From contig JAQIIU010000003.1 of NCBI GenBank assembly GCA_036946625.1, positions 259,961 to 323,960 on the forward strand: 64,000 nucleotides of DNA, given 5' to 3'. How positions within the stretch are numbered: the stretch's first letter is position 1; every line of letters starts with the position of its first letter. The position numbers were made by a program, and so were the translations under genes. This DNA comes from Methylorubrum populi. GTDB taxonomy: Bacteria; Pseudomonadota; Alphaproteobacteria; Rhizobiales; Beijerinckiaceae. A model generated the notes under the pieces. It saw only the letters and a program-made list of their open reading frames with translations. It was not told the origin of the DNA and did not search any database. Below are positions 10,202-20,079 of this stretch, one piece after another.

Positions 10202-11212
10202 TCAGCGGCCGGTGACGAGCAGGATCTTGCCGGCGTGGCTGCTCGTCTCCATCAGCTCGTGCGCCCTGCGCGCCTCCTCCAGGGGGAAGGTGGCGTGGAC
10301 GACGGGGCGGATCCGGCCCGCCTCCACGAGCGGCCAGACATCGCGCCTCAACCCCTCGGCGATGGCCGCCTTCGCCTCCTTGGCCTGGGCCCGGAGCGTC
10401 GCCCCGGTGACCGTCAGGCGCTTGAGCATGATCGGCGTGAGCGTGAGGTTCTCGGTCTTGTAGCCCTGCATGAAGGCGATCTGGACGAGGCGGCCCTCCA
10501 CCGCCAGCGAGGCGATGTTCCTCGGGAGGTAGGGGGCGCCCACCATGTCGAGGATCACGTCGACGCCCCGGCCGTCGGTGAGCCGCTTCACCTCTTCGGC
10601 GAAATCGGCCTCGCGGTAGTTGATGGCGGCATCCGCCCCCAGCGCCTCGCAGAACCGGCACTTCTCGGCCGAGCCGGCGGTGGTGAGGACGCGGGCGCCG
10701 TGCTGCTTGGCGATCTGGATCGCGGTGGTGCCGATGCCGCTCGACCCGCCGTGGACGAGGAAGGTCTCGCCCTTCTGCAGGCGCCCCCGCTGGATCACCG
10801 TGGAATAGACGGTGAAGGCGGTCTCGGGCAGGCCGGCGGCCTCCACCAGCGAGAGCGGTCCCGGCTTCCTCAGCACCTGCCCGACCTCGGCCGCCGCGAA
10901 CTCGGCATAGCCGCCGCTGATGACCAGCGCGCAGACCTCGTCGCCGACGGACAGACCCGTCACGCCCTCGCCGAGGGCGGCGATGCGGCCGGCGATCTCG
11001 AGACCCGGAATCTCGGTCGCGCCCTTGGGCGGCGGGTAGCTGCCCTGGCGCTGCATGATGTCGGGCCGGTTGACGCCCGCCGCGACCACCTCGACCAGCA
11101 CCTGACCGGCTCCGGGCTCGGGCAGCGGCACGGTCTCGACCGCGATCACCTCCGGGCCGCCCGCGCCGGCGAAGCGGATCTGGCGCATGGTCTCGGGCAG
11201 GGTCTGGGACAT
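10202..11212 (-). CDS. NAD(P)H-quinone oxidoreductase, zinc-type alcohol dehydrogenase fold
   Basis: A 336-residue medium-chain dehydrogenase/reductase of the quinone oxidoreductase (PIG3-like) group. It opens MRQIRFAGAGGPEVI after a short leader, has the GVNRPDIMQRQGSYPPPKG substrate region, and the cofactor-binding segment VHGGSSGIGTTAIQIAKQHGA near residue 150. The zinc-binding cysteines of true alcohol dehydrogenases are absent. The start at 11212 is favoured because GAGGAGG lies just upstream of it on the minus strand, while the next Met upstream lacks such a site. Confidence 0.88.
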   Translation of the reverse strand: MSQTLPETMRQIRFAGAGGPEVIAVETVPLPEPGAGQVLVEVVAAGVNRPDIMQRQGSYPPPKGATEIPGLEIAGRIAALGEGVTGLSVGDEVCALVISGGYAEFAAAEVGQVLRKPGPLSLVEAAGLPETAFTVYSTVIQRGRLQKGETFLVHGGSSGIGTTAIQIAKQHGARVLTTAGSAEKCRFCEALGADAAINYREADFAEEVKRLTDGRGVDVILDMVGAPYLPRNIASLAVEGRLVQIAFMQGYKTENLTLTPIMLKRLTVTGATLRAQAKEAKAAIAEGLRRDVWPLVEAGRIRPVVHATFPLEEARRAHELMETSSHAGKILLVTGR

Positions 11213-11300
11213 CGGGCCTCCTCGGGGCTCGCGCGGCGGGGTTGGTCGCTCGCATGCTCGGGTCAGATGGCGCACGGGACGGGGCGCGTCGAGCCGTGTT

Positions 11301-11379
11301 AGTGTCTCTCACAAAACTCCCGCTGCGCTGTCGCGCCCGGAGTGAGCGCGGACGGTGATCGGGAGTTTTGTGAGGCACT
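11301..11379. repeat. Inverted-repeat element family E, copy 1
   Basis: The left arm carries acaaaactcccg (11311-11322) and the right arm its exact complement (11360-11371), extended by near matches on both sides. A second element with the same arms, differing by cgcaaaa for cacaaaa, lies at 23981-24044. It sits between the quinone oxidoreductase and the antitoxin gene. Confidence 0.7.
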
Positions 11380-11407
11380 CTTACGCTCGGACGCTGAAGG
11401 TGACCTC

Positions 11408-11632
11408 ATGACGAAGCTGCTCGAACAGGCCGTCGAAGCCGTCCGCCGGCTCCCCGCTGCCGATCAGGACACGATTGCCGAGGCCATGCTCGGCCTCGCA
11501 CGGGTCGGCTCGGCGGAGGACATCGATCCCGAGCATCTTGAAGATGTGCTGGCCGGGCTTGCCGAGATCGAGAGAGGTGAACTGGCTTCTCCCGAACAGA
11601 TCGAGGCCGCCTTCCGCAGCTTCGAGCGATGA
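11408..11632 (+). CDS. Antitoxin of a ParE/RelE-type toxin-antitoxin pair
   Basis: A 74-residue acidic protein, MTKLLEQAVEAVRRLPAADQ at the N-terminus, typical of short antitoxins paired with ParE/RelE toxins. Its stop codon overlaps the toxin start (ATGA at 11629-11632), the usual translational coupling. The upstream ATG at 11342 falls in the family E repeat, so 11408 is chosen. The partner toxin is truncated, so this antitoxin may no longer have an active target. Confidence 0.7.
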   Translation: MTKLLEQAVEAVRRLPAADQDTIAEAMLGLARVGSAEDIDPEHLEDVLAGLAEIERGELASPEQIEAAFRSFER

Positions 11633-11853
11633 AGCTCGAAGTCTCCCGGCGTGCAACCCGGCGCCTGCGCGAGATCGCCGACTCCATTCATCGAGAAAAC
11701 CCCTCGGCTGCCCTCCATGTGCAGAGGACGATCCGGGACGCATTTGCGCTCCTGGCGACGTATCCGGACGCGGGGCGCATCGTGCGGCCGAAGGTGCGCC
11801 GCTTCGTCGTGCCGAGGCTTCCGTATCTGATCTATTACACCGTTTCCGATTGA
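11629..11853 (+). CDS. ParE/RelE-family toxin, C-terminally truncated by a repeat
   Basis: A 74-residue protein starting MKLEVSRRATRRLREIADSI and running through RRFVVPRLPYLIYYTV, the classic ParE/RelE toxin fold up to the penultimate strand. Family members usually have about 95 residues. Here a family A repeat starts at about 11838 and supplies a stop codon after two foreign residues. The missing C-terminal strand (YYTV, then DETAGAVIIVTIRHAAQRR) is present after the repeat at 12000-12077 in a different frame. So the toxin is probably inactive or weakened. Confidence 0.75.
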   Translation: MKLEVSRRATRRLREIADSIHRENPSAALHVQRTIRDAFALLATYPDAGRIVRPKVRRFVVPRLPYLIYYTVSD

Positions 11854-12002
11854 TCGCTTCGGGTTTGGCTACCCTCCGTCATCGCGAGCGGCCGCGAAGC
11901 GATCCAGGGCGCGACCTGTCCGGACAGGTCGCGCCCTGGATCGCCACGGCTTCGCCTCGCGATGACGCAGGAGAGGCCGAGGTCATCAACCGGATGTCGT
12001 AT
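11838..12002 (+). repeat. Repeat family A element, copy 2, inserted in the toxin gene
   Basis: A full family A copy with the common start accgtttccgattgatcg and end ccggatgtcgtat. Its centre is a perfect 42-bp palindrome at 11901-11942. It is flanked by an imperfect 11-bp direct repeat, tattacaccgt (11833-11843) and tattataccgt (12000-12010), consistent with a target duplication. Confidence 0.8.
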
Positions 12003-12077
12003 TATACCGTCGATGAGACGGCCGGCGCCGTCATCATCGTCACGATCCGTCACGCTGCCCAGCGCCGGCAGGACTGA
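12000..12077 (+). pseudogene. Detached C-terminal fragment of the ParE-like toxin
   Basis: These 78 bases translate as YYTVDETAGAVIIVTIRHA followed by AQRRQD and a stop. This is the expected final strand and tail of a ParE/RelE toxin and continues directly from the LIYYTV that ends the upstream fragment. It has no start codon of its own and lies in another frame, so it is a remnant. Confidence 0.7.
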
Positions 12078-12089
12078 AGTGCGGAAGAG

Positions 12090-12755
12090 TCAGCGCGTGC
12101 CGTACATCCGGTCGCCGGCATCGCCGAGGCCCGGGACGATGTAGCCGTGGTCGTTGAGGTGGCTGTCGATCGCCGCGGTCCAGACCGGCACGTCCGGGTG
12201 CGCCGCCTGGAAGCGGGCGATGCCCTCGGGCGCGGCGAGCAGGCAGACGAAGCGGAGATCCTTCGCGCCCCGGCTCTTGAGCCGCTCCACCGCCGCGACC
12301 GCGGAATTGGCGGTGGCGAGCATGGGGTCGAGCACCAGCACCGTGCGGTCGGCGAGATCCGACGGGCTCTTGAAGTAGTACTCGACCGCCTGGAGCGTGT
12401 CGGGGTCGCGGTAGAGCCCGACATGGGCGACGCGGGCCGAGGGCATCAGCGAGAGCATGCCGTCGAGGAAGCCGACGCCGGCCCGCAGGATCGGGGCGAG
12501 CACGAGCTTCTTGCCGGCGATCCGGCGCCCCTCCATGGGCTGAAGCGGCGTCTCGATGGTGACCGGTTCGAGCGGCAGGTCGCGGGTCACCTCGTAGGCG
12601 AGCAGCATGCCGATCTCGTTGAGGAGTTCGCGGAACCCCTTCGTCGAGCGCTCGCCGTCGCGCATCATCGTCAGCTTGTGCTGGACGAGGGGATGATCGA
12701 CCACCGTCACCCGCGCCGCGCCGCCGCTCCCCGCCTGCATCGATCCCGTTCCCAT
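12090..12755 (-). CDS. upp: Uracil phosphoribosyltransferase
   Basis: Pyrimidine salvage enzyme that makes UMP from uracil and PRPP. The 221-residue protein has the PRPP-binding loop [14 protein letters not shown] near residue 140, the N-terminal [16 protein letters not shown] block, the [10 protein letters not shown] segment and the C-terminal uracil-binding [11 protein letters not shown]. Length is slightly above the usual 208-210, so a start at an internal ATG (12740, MQAGSGG) is also possible. Confidence 0.95.
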   Translation of the reverse strand: MGTGSMQAGSGGAARVTVVDHPLVQHKLTMMRDGERSTKGFRELLNEIGMLLAYEVTRDLPLEPVTIETPLQPMEGRRIAGKKLVLAPILRAGVGFLDGMLSLMPSARVAHVGLYRDPDTLQAVEYYFKSPSDLADRTVLVLDPMLATANSAVAAVERLKSRGAKDLRFVCLLAAPEGIARFQAAHPDVPVWTAAIDSHLNDHGYIVPGLGDAGDRMYGTR

Positions 12756-12836
12756 GCCTGTCGCGATCCGGGGCGCACGATGCCACGGGGGGCGGAGGAA
12801 GCCGAGACGCGCGGGACGTTTTCCCGGGCGAACCGC

Positions 12837-14930
<2,094 letters not shown>

Positions 14931-14980
14931 TCCGGTCCTTCGTGAAGCGGGACCCGTTCCGTTCAGGGCCCCGTCGAAGG

Positions 14981-15027
14981 CATTCTCCCACCCACGACCC
15001 CATCCTGAGGTCGTGGGTGGGAGAATG
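14981..15027. repeat. Perfect 19-bp inverted repeat between otsA and glgX
   Basis: Arms at 14981-14999 (cattctcccacccacgacc) and 15009-15027 are exact complements around a 9-base loop. No T run follows on either strand, so this is not a standard terminator. The loop and arm edge (catcctgaggt) echo family C. It may shape readthrough from otsA into glgX. Confidence 0.7.
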
Positions 15028-15077
15028 CCGCGATCGATTCCGAGACACGCGACCGATTCGCCGCCCGGGCGAAAAAA

Positions 15078-16499
15078 CTACTCCGCCGCCGCCGCCGCGG
15101 TCGGCGGCTCGCGCTCGACGGTGCGGAAGGTCTCCAGCTCCGCCATGTAGTTGCGCGCCCACCAATCCACGTCCTCGCGCAGCATGCGCTCGGCCATCGG
15201 CTTCCAGCGCTCCAGGCGCTCGCCCCGGGGCATGTAGAGCGCCTGCCGGATCGCCTCGGCGACCTCGAAGCGGTCGTAGGGATTGACGAGGAGCGCCTCG
15301 GGCAACTGCCGGGCGGCGCCCGCGAACTTCGAGAGCACGAGGACGCCGGGATCCTCCTCGCTCTGCGCGACGACGTATTCCTTGGCCACCAGGTTCATGC
15401 CGTCGCGCATCGGCGTGACGAGGCCGACCCGGGCCGCCCGGTAGAGGCCGGCCAGCACGGGGCGGGGATAGGCCTTGGTGACGTACTGGATCGGCGTCCA
15501 GGCCGGCTCGCCGAGCATGCCGTTGATGTCGCCGACCTTCTCGTTCACCGCGCGGGCGAGCTGCTCGTATTCCGGCACCTCGCTGCGGGATTTCGGGGTG
15601 ATCTGGATGTAGACGACGTTGCCGCGCTGGTCGGGGTTCGAGGCGAAGAAGCGGTCCACCGCCTCCATCCGCTCGGGCACGCCCTTCGAGTAGTCGAGCC
15701 GGTCGACGCCGATCAGCAGCTTGCGGGTGCGCAGGCCCGCCATGGTCTCGCGCACCACCTTGTTGGAGCCGGCCTTGTCGGCGGCGTCCTTGAAGCCGGC
15801 CACGTCGATGCCGATCGGGAAGCTGCGGATCTTCGTGCGCCGCCCGTCCACCATCATCGAGCCGCCGCCGAGCGGGATCGCCCGCATCGTGTCGATGAAG
15901 TTGCGCGACAGGTTCTGCACGTCCGAATCGGTCTGGAGGCCGATCAGGTCGTAATCGGCCATGGCGCGCAGCAATGCGCCGCTGGCGGGCAGGGTGTTGA
16001 ACACGTCGGCCGCCGGCCACGGGATGTGGTGGAAGTACCCGATCGGGTTGGCGATGCCCTGGCCGCGCAATTCGCTCGCCAGCGGCAGCAGGTGGTAGTC
16101 GTGCACCCAGATCAGGTCGTCGGGCTCGACCATCTTGGCGAGCGCCTGGGCGAAGGCCTGGTTGACGCGCTGGTAGCCGGCATAGTCCGAGCGGGAATAG
16201 GTCCCCAGCCCGATGCGGTAGTGCATGATCGGCCAGAGCGCCCGGTTGGCGAAGCCCGCGTAGTACTCGCGGTGGTCCTGGGGCGAGAGGTCGAGGACGG
16301 CGTACTGGATCGGCCCGCGGTCGATCAGTTCGGGCTCGGGGCTCGGATTGTCGCGGATGTTGCCGCTCCAGCCGAACCACAACCCTTCGTAGGAGGAGAA
16401 CGCCTCCTTGACCGCGACGGCGAGTCCCCCTGCGGAGACCGCATCCTTGCCCTCGGCGGGCACGGCGACACGGTTGGAGACAATGATCAGACGTGCCAC
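15078..16499 (-). CDS. otsA: Alpha,alpha-trehalose-phosphate synthase (GT20)
   Basis: Makes trehalose 6-phosphate from UDP-glucose and glucose 6-phosphate. The 473-residue protein starts [11 protein letters not shown] and has the family motifs [34 protein letters not shown] and [18 protein letters not shown] at 16499 is chosen as start because ggag lies nine bases upstream and homologues begin here; an ATG at 16532 would add 11 residues. No trehalose-6-phosphate phosphatase gene is adjacent. Confidence 0.93.
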   Translation of the reverse strand: MARLIIVSNRVAVPAEGKDAVSAGGLAVAVKEAFSSYEGLWFGWSGNIRDNPSPEPELIDRGPIQYAVLDLSPQDHREYYAGFANRALWPIMHYRIGLGTYSRSDYAGYQRVNQAFAQALAKMVEPDDLIWVHDYHLLPLASELRGQGIANPIGYFHHIPWPAADVFNTLPASGALLRAMADYDLIGLQTDSDVQNLSRNFIDTMRAIPLGGGSMMVDGRRTKIRSFPIGIDVAGFKDAADKAGSNKVVRETMAGLRTRKLLIGVDRLDYSKGVPERMEAVDRFFASNPDQRGNVVYIQITPKSRSEVPEYEQLARAVNEKVGDINGMLGEPAWTPIQYVTKAYPRPVLAGLYRAARVGLVTPMRDGMNLVAKEYVVAQSEEDPGVLVLSKFAGAARQLPEALLVNPYDRFEVAEAIRQALYMPRGERLERWKPMAERMLREDVDWWARNYMAELETFRTVEREPPTAAAAAE

Positions 16500-16881
16500 G
16501 AACCCGGCTCCGGTCCTCGCTGGGGCCGGCACGCGGGGCGCGCCGGCCTAAGGGTCTTGCGTCCGTGGGAAAACGCGCGGAAGCGGAGCGCGATCCGTCG
16601 GGCGGCAGCCAAGCGCATCGCACCCTGCGGGTCAAGCGGGCGGGCCGGCGATGCCACCGTTGTCCTGCCCTGCATCCGCCCGGCCGGCTCCAAGTCTCTC
16701 ACCTCATCTCCCCGCGTCCCTCGCAGTGCAGCAGAGCCGCCGCCACCATGCAAGGGCCGAGCTGAACGGGCGCTGACATCCGGCCCCGGATGAGCACGGC
16801 CGCCGCGCGGGGCGAGCGGCGCGGGCGAGCGGACGGAGCGTCTCCCGGCTTCTCCGACCCTCGCTCCGGCCCTCGACGAGC
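16500..16881. other. Intergenic region between divergent otsA and the stress-like operon
   Basis: About 380 bp without a convincing gene. Open frames here have the Arg/Pro-rich composition of shadow frames. It must hold the otsA promoter, but I could not find a clean GGAAC/GTT or TTGACA/TATAAT pair facing otsA. Confidence 0.5.
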
Positions 16882-16907
16882 GGAACCCCGCGACGCGGCC
16901 AACGGTT
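16882..16907 (+). promoter_or_regulatory. Candidate EcfG (general stress sigma factor) promoter
   Basis: ggaac (16882-16886), 17 bases, then ggtt (16904-16907). The alphaproteobacterial general-stress consensus is GGAAC-N16/17-cGTT, so only one base of the -10 differs. It lies 74 bp upstream of the first gene of a four-gene operon for membrane-associated proteins. Confidence 0.5.
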
Positions 16908-16980
16908 CTTCGGCCGAGTTCACCGATGATCGATGCGCCCCGCGCGCCTCTCTCGCAGCGTCCCATCCGGAGTCGACCCC

Positions 16981-17460
16981 ATGACAGCTTCCGCGTCCCC
17001 AGATCCCGTCGGCGGCCCCGGGCCGGCCGAGACCAAGGCCGATCTGGAGGATCTGCGCCACGACGTGGAGGACACGGCGAGTCTCGCGGCCGAGCGCGGC
17101 AAGGGCTTCGCGGCGGCCGCGCGCCGGCACGCCCTCTCCTACGTCGACGACCGCAAGGGCGAGGCGGCCCGCTCCGTCTCCGACCTCGCCAGGTCCCTGC
17201 GCGATTCCGGCAGGACCTTCGACGACCGCCCCAACATCCGCGCCTTCTTCGACAGCGCCGCGGAAGGGCTCGACGATTTCGCCGGCTCGATCGAGCGGCG
17301 CAGCCTCGACGCCATCTATCACGAGGCGGAAGCCTTCGCCCGCCGCTCTCCGGTGACGGTCGCGGTGGCGACCTTCGCGGCCGGCTTCCTGCTGTCGCGC
17401 TTCGTCAAGGCGTCGGGCCCGACCGAGGCCGACCGGTTCGACGACGGCTACCGGGCCTGA
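16981..17460 (+). CDS. Conserved membrane-anchored protein, first gene of a stress-like operon
   Basis: A 159-residue protein with a long charged, probably helical N-terminal part and one hydrophobic segment near residues 128-146 (VTVAVATFAAGFLLSRFV). This layout, a helical stalk ending in a membrane helix, resembles the YqjD/ElaB group and nutrient-deprivation-induced proteins, but I do not recognise a specific family. The start at 16981 is chosen over 16933 because the upstream residues look non-coding. Followed 11 bp later by a holin-like gene. Confidence 0.65.
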   Translation: MTASASPDPVGGPGPAETKADLEDLRHDVEDTASLAAERGKGFAAAARRHALSYVDDRKGEAARSVSDLARSLRDSGRTFDDRPNIRAFFDSAAEGLDDFAGSIERRSLDAIYHEAEAFARRSPVTVAVATFAAGFLLSRFVKASGPTEADRFDDGYRA

Positions 17461-17471
17461 GGGGACGCGCC

Positions 17472-17891
17472 ATGGCAAACCCCGATCCTTCCCCTCCGCC
17501 CTCCCCTCCGCCCTCCTCGATCCAATCGCTCGTCGCCGACGCCCTGCGCGAGGCGAGCGAACTGGCCGGCAAGGAGATCGCCCTCTTCCGCACGGAGATG
17601 ACGAACAACGTCCGCTCGCTGTTCATCGGGCTGGCGATGATGGTGCTCGCGGCGGTGTTCGCGATCACGGCGATGCTGGTGCTGATCGGCGCGCTGGTGA
17701 AGTTCGTGGCGACGCTGGTGGGCTCGGAATGGCTCGCGGCGCTCATCGTCGGCGGCGGCATGCTGTTCGTCGCGGTGCTTCTCGGCGTCATCGGCGCCCG
17801 GGCGATGGCCCTGTCCAACCTCGCCCCGACCCGGACCTCGCGTCAGGTCCGGCAGGATGCCCGCGCGCTGACGGAAAGGGTTTCGGGATGA
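17472..17891 (+). CDS. Phage-holin-like superfamily protein (DUF1469/YqjE type)
   Basis: A 139-residue protein with a Pro-rich start, a helical segment LREASELAGKEIALFRTEM, and two membrane helices (about residues 51-75 and 90-112). These features match the Phage_holin_3_6/YqjE family, which despite the name is usually an inner-membrane protein of stress operons next to YqjD-like proteins. Its stop overlaps the next gene's start. Confidence 0.75.
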   Translation: MANPDPSPPPSPPPSSIQSLVADALREASELAGKEIALFRTEMTNNVRSLFIGLAMMVLAAVFAITAMLVLIGALVKFVATLVGSEWLAALIVGGGMLFVAVLLGVIGARAMALSNLAPTRTSRQVRQDARALTERVSG

Positions 17892-18286
17892 GCGAATCGA
17901 TCTCGGATCTCGAGAAGGACATCGAGCAGAGCCGTGCCCGGCTCGACGAGACCATCGACCGGATCCAGGGCCGGCTGAACGCGTCGAGCCTCGTCGACGA
18001 GATGCTCGGCTCGGCCCGGCGCACGCCCTACAGCGGCGTCTACGACGACGCCCTGCTGGCGGTGCGGCGCAATCCGCTGCCGGTGCTGCTGATCGCGGCG
18101 GGCGTCGGCCTGCTGCTCAACGGCATGCGCACGGCGCGCCGCCCGACCACCCGCGCCGTGGTGCCGGTGGAAGCCAGACCCGTGACCGTCACGGGCGCCG
18201 ACCGCACCTACGACCCCGACGCCCCCGGCGGGCGCCCCGCCCACGACCTGCCGCCCGAGCGGCAGGTCCGTCCCTCACAGGCCTGA
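17888..18286 (+). CDS. DUF3618 family protein
   Basis: A 132-residue protein whose N-terminus, ISDLEKDIEQSRARLDETID, is the DUF3618 signature. A single membrane helix follows near residues 58-78 (NPLPVLLIAAGVGLLLNGM) and then a polar tail. The ATGA overlap with the previous gene indicates translational coupling. In alphaproteobacteria DUF3618 proteins accompany holin-like and YqjD-like proteins, as here. Function unknown. Confidence 0.8.
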   Translation: MSESISDLEKDIEQSRARLDETIDRIQGRLNASSLVDEMLGSARRTPYSGVYDDALLAVRRNPLPVLLIAAGVGLLLNGMRTARRPTTRAVVPVEARPVTVTGADRTYDPDAPGGRPAHDLPPERQVRPSQA

Positions 18287-18350
18287 CCCCCGCAAGCGGC
18301 CGCGCGCCGAGCCCCGCGCCGACGGCGCGCCTCAGGAAACGGAGCCCATC

Positions 18351-19127
18351 ATGAGCCAAGGTCCGAACCATCAAGGCCCGACCGCGCCGCCGGTCGGCGC
18401 GCCGGCGGAGACGCTGCCCGAGACCATCGCCGCCCGCTCCGGCATGCCCCGCGAGGCCGGCGTCGAGCCCAGCCTGCACGACGTTGCTGACCGGATGGCC
18501 GACCGGACGGCCGACCGGGCGACGGCGCCGGGGCGCGACGCCAATGCCCGTCTCCAGGCCGGCCTGGAGGATACGGCGGAACAGGCGAGCGAAGGCGCGC
18601 GCACCCTGCGCGACCAAGCCTCGGACCGGGCTTCCGAGCTTCGGGACCGGATGAGCGACGCGGCGGATTCCGCCCGCGCCCAGGCCGGCGAGGCCTACGA
18701 GGAGGCCCGCTCCTGGGCCGGCGACCGGTACGACACGCACCGCCGGCGCGCCTCCGACCTCGCCGACCGCGGCTACCGCCGCCTGCACGAGGGCCGCACC
18801 GCCACGGAGCGGTTCGTCTCCGAGAATCCGCTTCTCGTCGGGGTGGTCGGCCTCGCCGCCGGCCTGCTGCTCGGGGCGCTCCTGCCGCGGACCCGCCAGG
18901 AGGACCGAGCGCTCGGCCCCTACGCCGACGACCTGCGCGACCAGGGCATCCGCTACGCCCGCGACCTGACCCATCGCGGCCGCGCCTTCGTCGAGACCGC
19001 CCTCGATCCGGAAAACCTCGACGCCGCGGTCAAGCGCGCCGGCGCGCAAGGAGCCCGGCAGGGCGGCCCGGCGACCGGCTCCGCTCCGGGCTACGACGCG
19101 GACGAGCGGACGGCGCACCGCCTCTGA
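18351..19127 (+). CDS. Coiled-coil membrane-anchored protein (YqjD/ElaB-like)
   Basis: A 258-residue protein made mostly of charged amphipathic helix rich in Ala, Asp and Arg (EDTAEQASEGARTLRDQASD and similar), a membrane helix near residues 157-177 (NPLLVGVVGLAAGLLLGALL) and a polar C-terminus. The pattern is like ElaB/YqjD ribosome-associated or late-embryogenesis-type stress proteins. It ends the operon; no terminator hairpin is obvious. The family call is tentative. Confidence 0.65.
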   Translation: MSQGPNHQGPTAPPVGAPAETLPETIAARSGMPREAGVEPSLHDVADRMADRTADRATAPGRDANARLQAGLEDTAEQASEGARTLRDQASDRASELRDRMSDAADSARAQAGEAYEEARSWAGDRYDTHRRRASDLADRGYRRLHEGRTATERFVSENPLLVGVVGLAAGLLLGALLPRTRQEDRALGPYADDLRDQGIRYARDLTHRGRAFVETALDPENLDAAVKRAGAQGARQGGPATGSAPGYDADERTAHRL

Positions 19128-19348
19128 CAGTCCGACGATGCCGGCTGCCGGCGCGGCTTCACGCGTCCGGCCGGCTCCGAACCCGGGTCGACGCTCCGAC
19201 GGACCCGCCCCGGTCCCTCGCCGCCGTCAGGTCGTGGCGGCGACGCCGCATCCGAAAAGCCCAAAGGCGTGACACCGGAATTCCCTCCTCGCATTCGACG
19301 GGGAGAGGGCGACCGGCCGCGCTCGACGCGATCGAGCGGAGAGCCGCT

Positions 19349-19999
19349 TCACGCGACCGAACCGGCCCCGGCCGCCTGAAACCGTCCCGTGAAACTCAGC
19401 CGATGGTGCGGGCTGCGGCCCTTCGCGCTCAAGCCGGCGAGGTGGGCCGCGGTGCCGTAGCCGGCGTTGCGCTCCCAGGCATAGGCCGGGTGGCGCGGGG
19501 CGAGCCGGCGCATGATCCCGTCGCGAAAGGTCTTGGCGACGATGGAGGCGGCGGCGATCTGCGGCACGAGCCGGTCGCCGCCGACCACCGCGCGACAGGG
19601 CAGGGCGAGACCGGGAATCGCGTCGCGCCCGTCGACCAGCACGGTCGCGTCGAGCCCCAGGCCCGTGACCGCCCGGCGCATGGCGTCGAGGGTCGCGGCC
19701 CGCACGTTCACCCGGTCGACCAGCGCCCGCGAGCCCGCCGCGAGCGAGACCCGCGCATGCGCCCGGATCAGCGGCGTCAGCGCCTCGCGCGTGGCGCGAT
19801 CGAGGCGCTTGCTGTCGTCGAGCCGGGCCAGCACCTCGGGGGGGAAAGCGAGGGGATCGAACCAGACGGCCGCCACCATCACCGGCCCGCACAGGGCGCC
19901 GCGCCCGACCTCGTCGCAGCCGATCGCGGCCGGATAGGTCGCGGCGCGAGCCGGGTCGAAGGGGCGCGCGGCCTGGACGGGTTTCGAGCGAAGGGTCAT
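19349..19999 (-). CDS. rnhB: Ribonuclease HII
   Basis: Removes RNA from RNA-DNA hybrids, including single misincorporated ribonucleotides. The 216-residue protein has the acidic catalytic motif CDEVGRGALCGPV near residue 28, DSKRLD, VDGRDAIPG and the DRLVPQIAAASIVAKTFRD block with the remaining acidic residues. The start at 19999 gives a normal family length with a short N-terminal extension; an open frame continues upstream into the neighbouring gene's shadow. Confidence 0.93.
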   Translation of the reverse strand: MTLRSKPVQAARPFDPARAATYPAAIGCDEVGRGALCGPVMVAAVWFDPLAFPPEVLARLDDSKRLDRATREALTPLIRAHARVSLAAGSRALVDRVNVRAATLDAMRRAVTGLGLDATVLVDGRDAIPGLALPCRAVVGGDRLVPQIAAASIVAKTFRDGIMRRLAPRHPAYAWERNAGYGTAAHLAGLSAKGRSPHHRLSFTGRFQAAGAGSVA

Positions 20000-20079
20000 G
20001 GCGCGAACCCTCGCATTCCCGCCGCCCCGGGTCACCCCGATCGGCGGGGGCGTCCAAAAGAATCGGCCCGCAATAGGAA

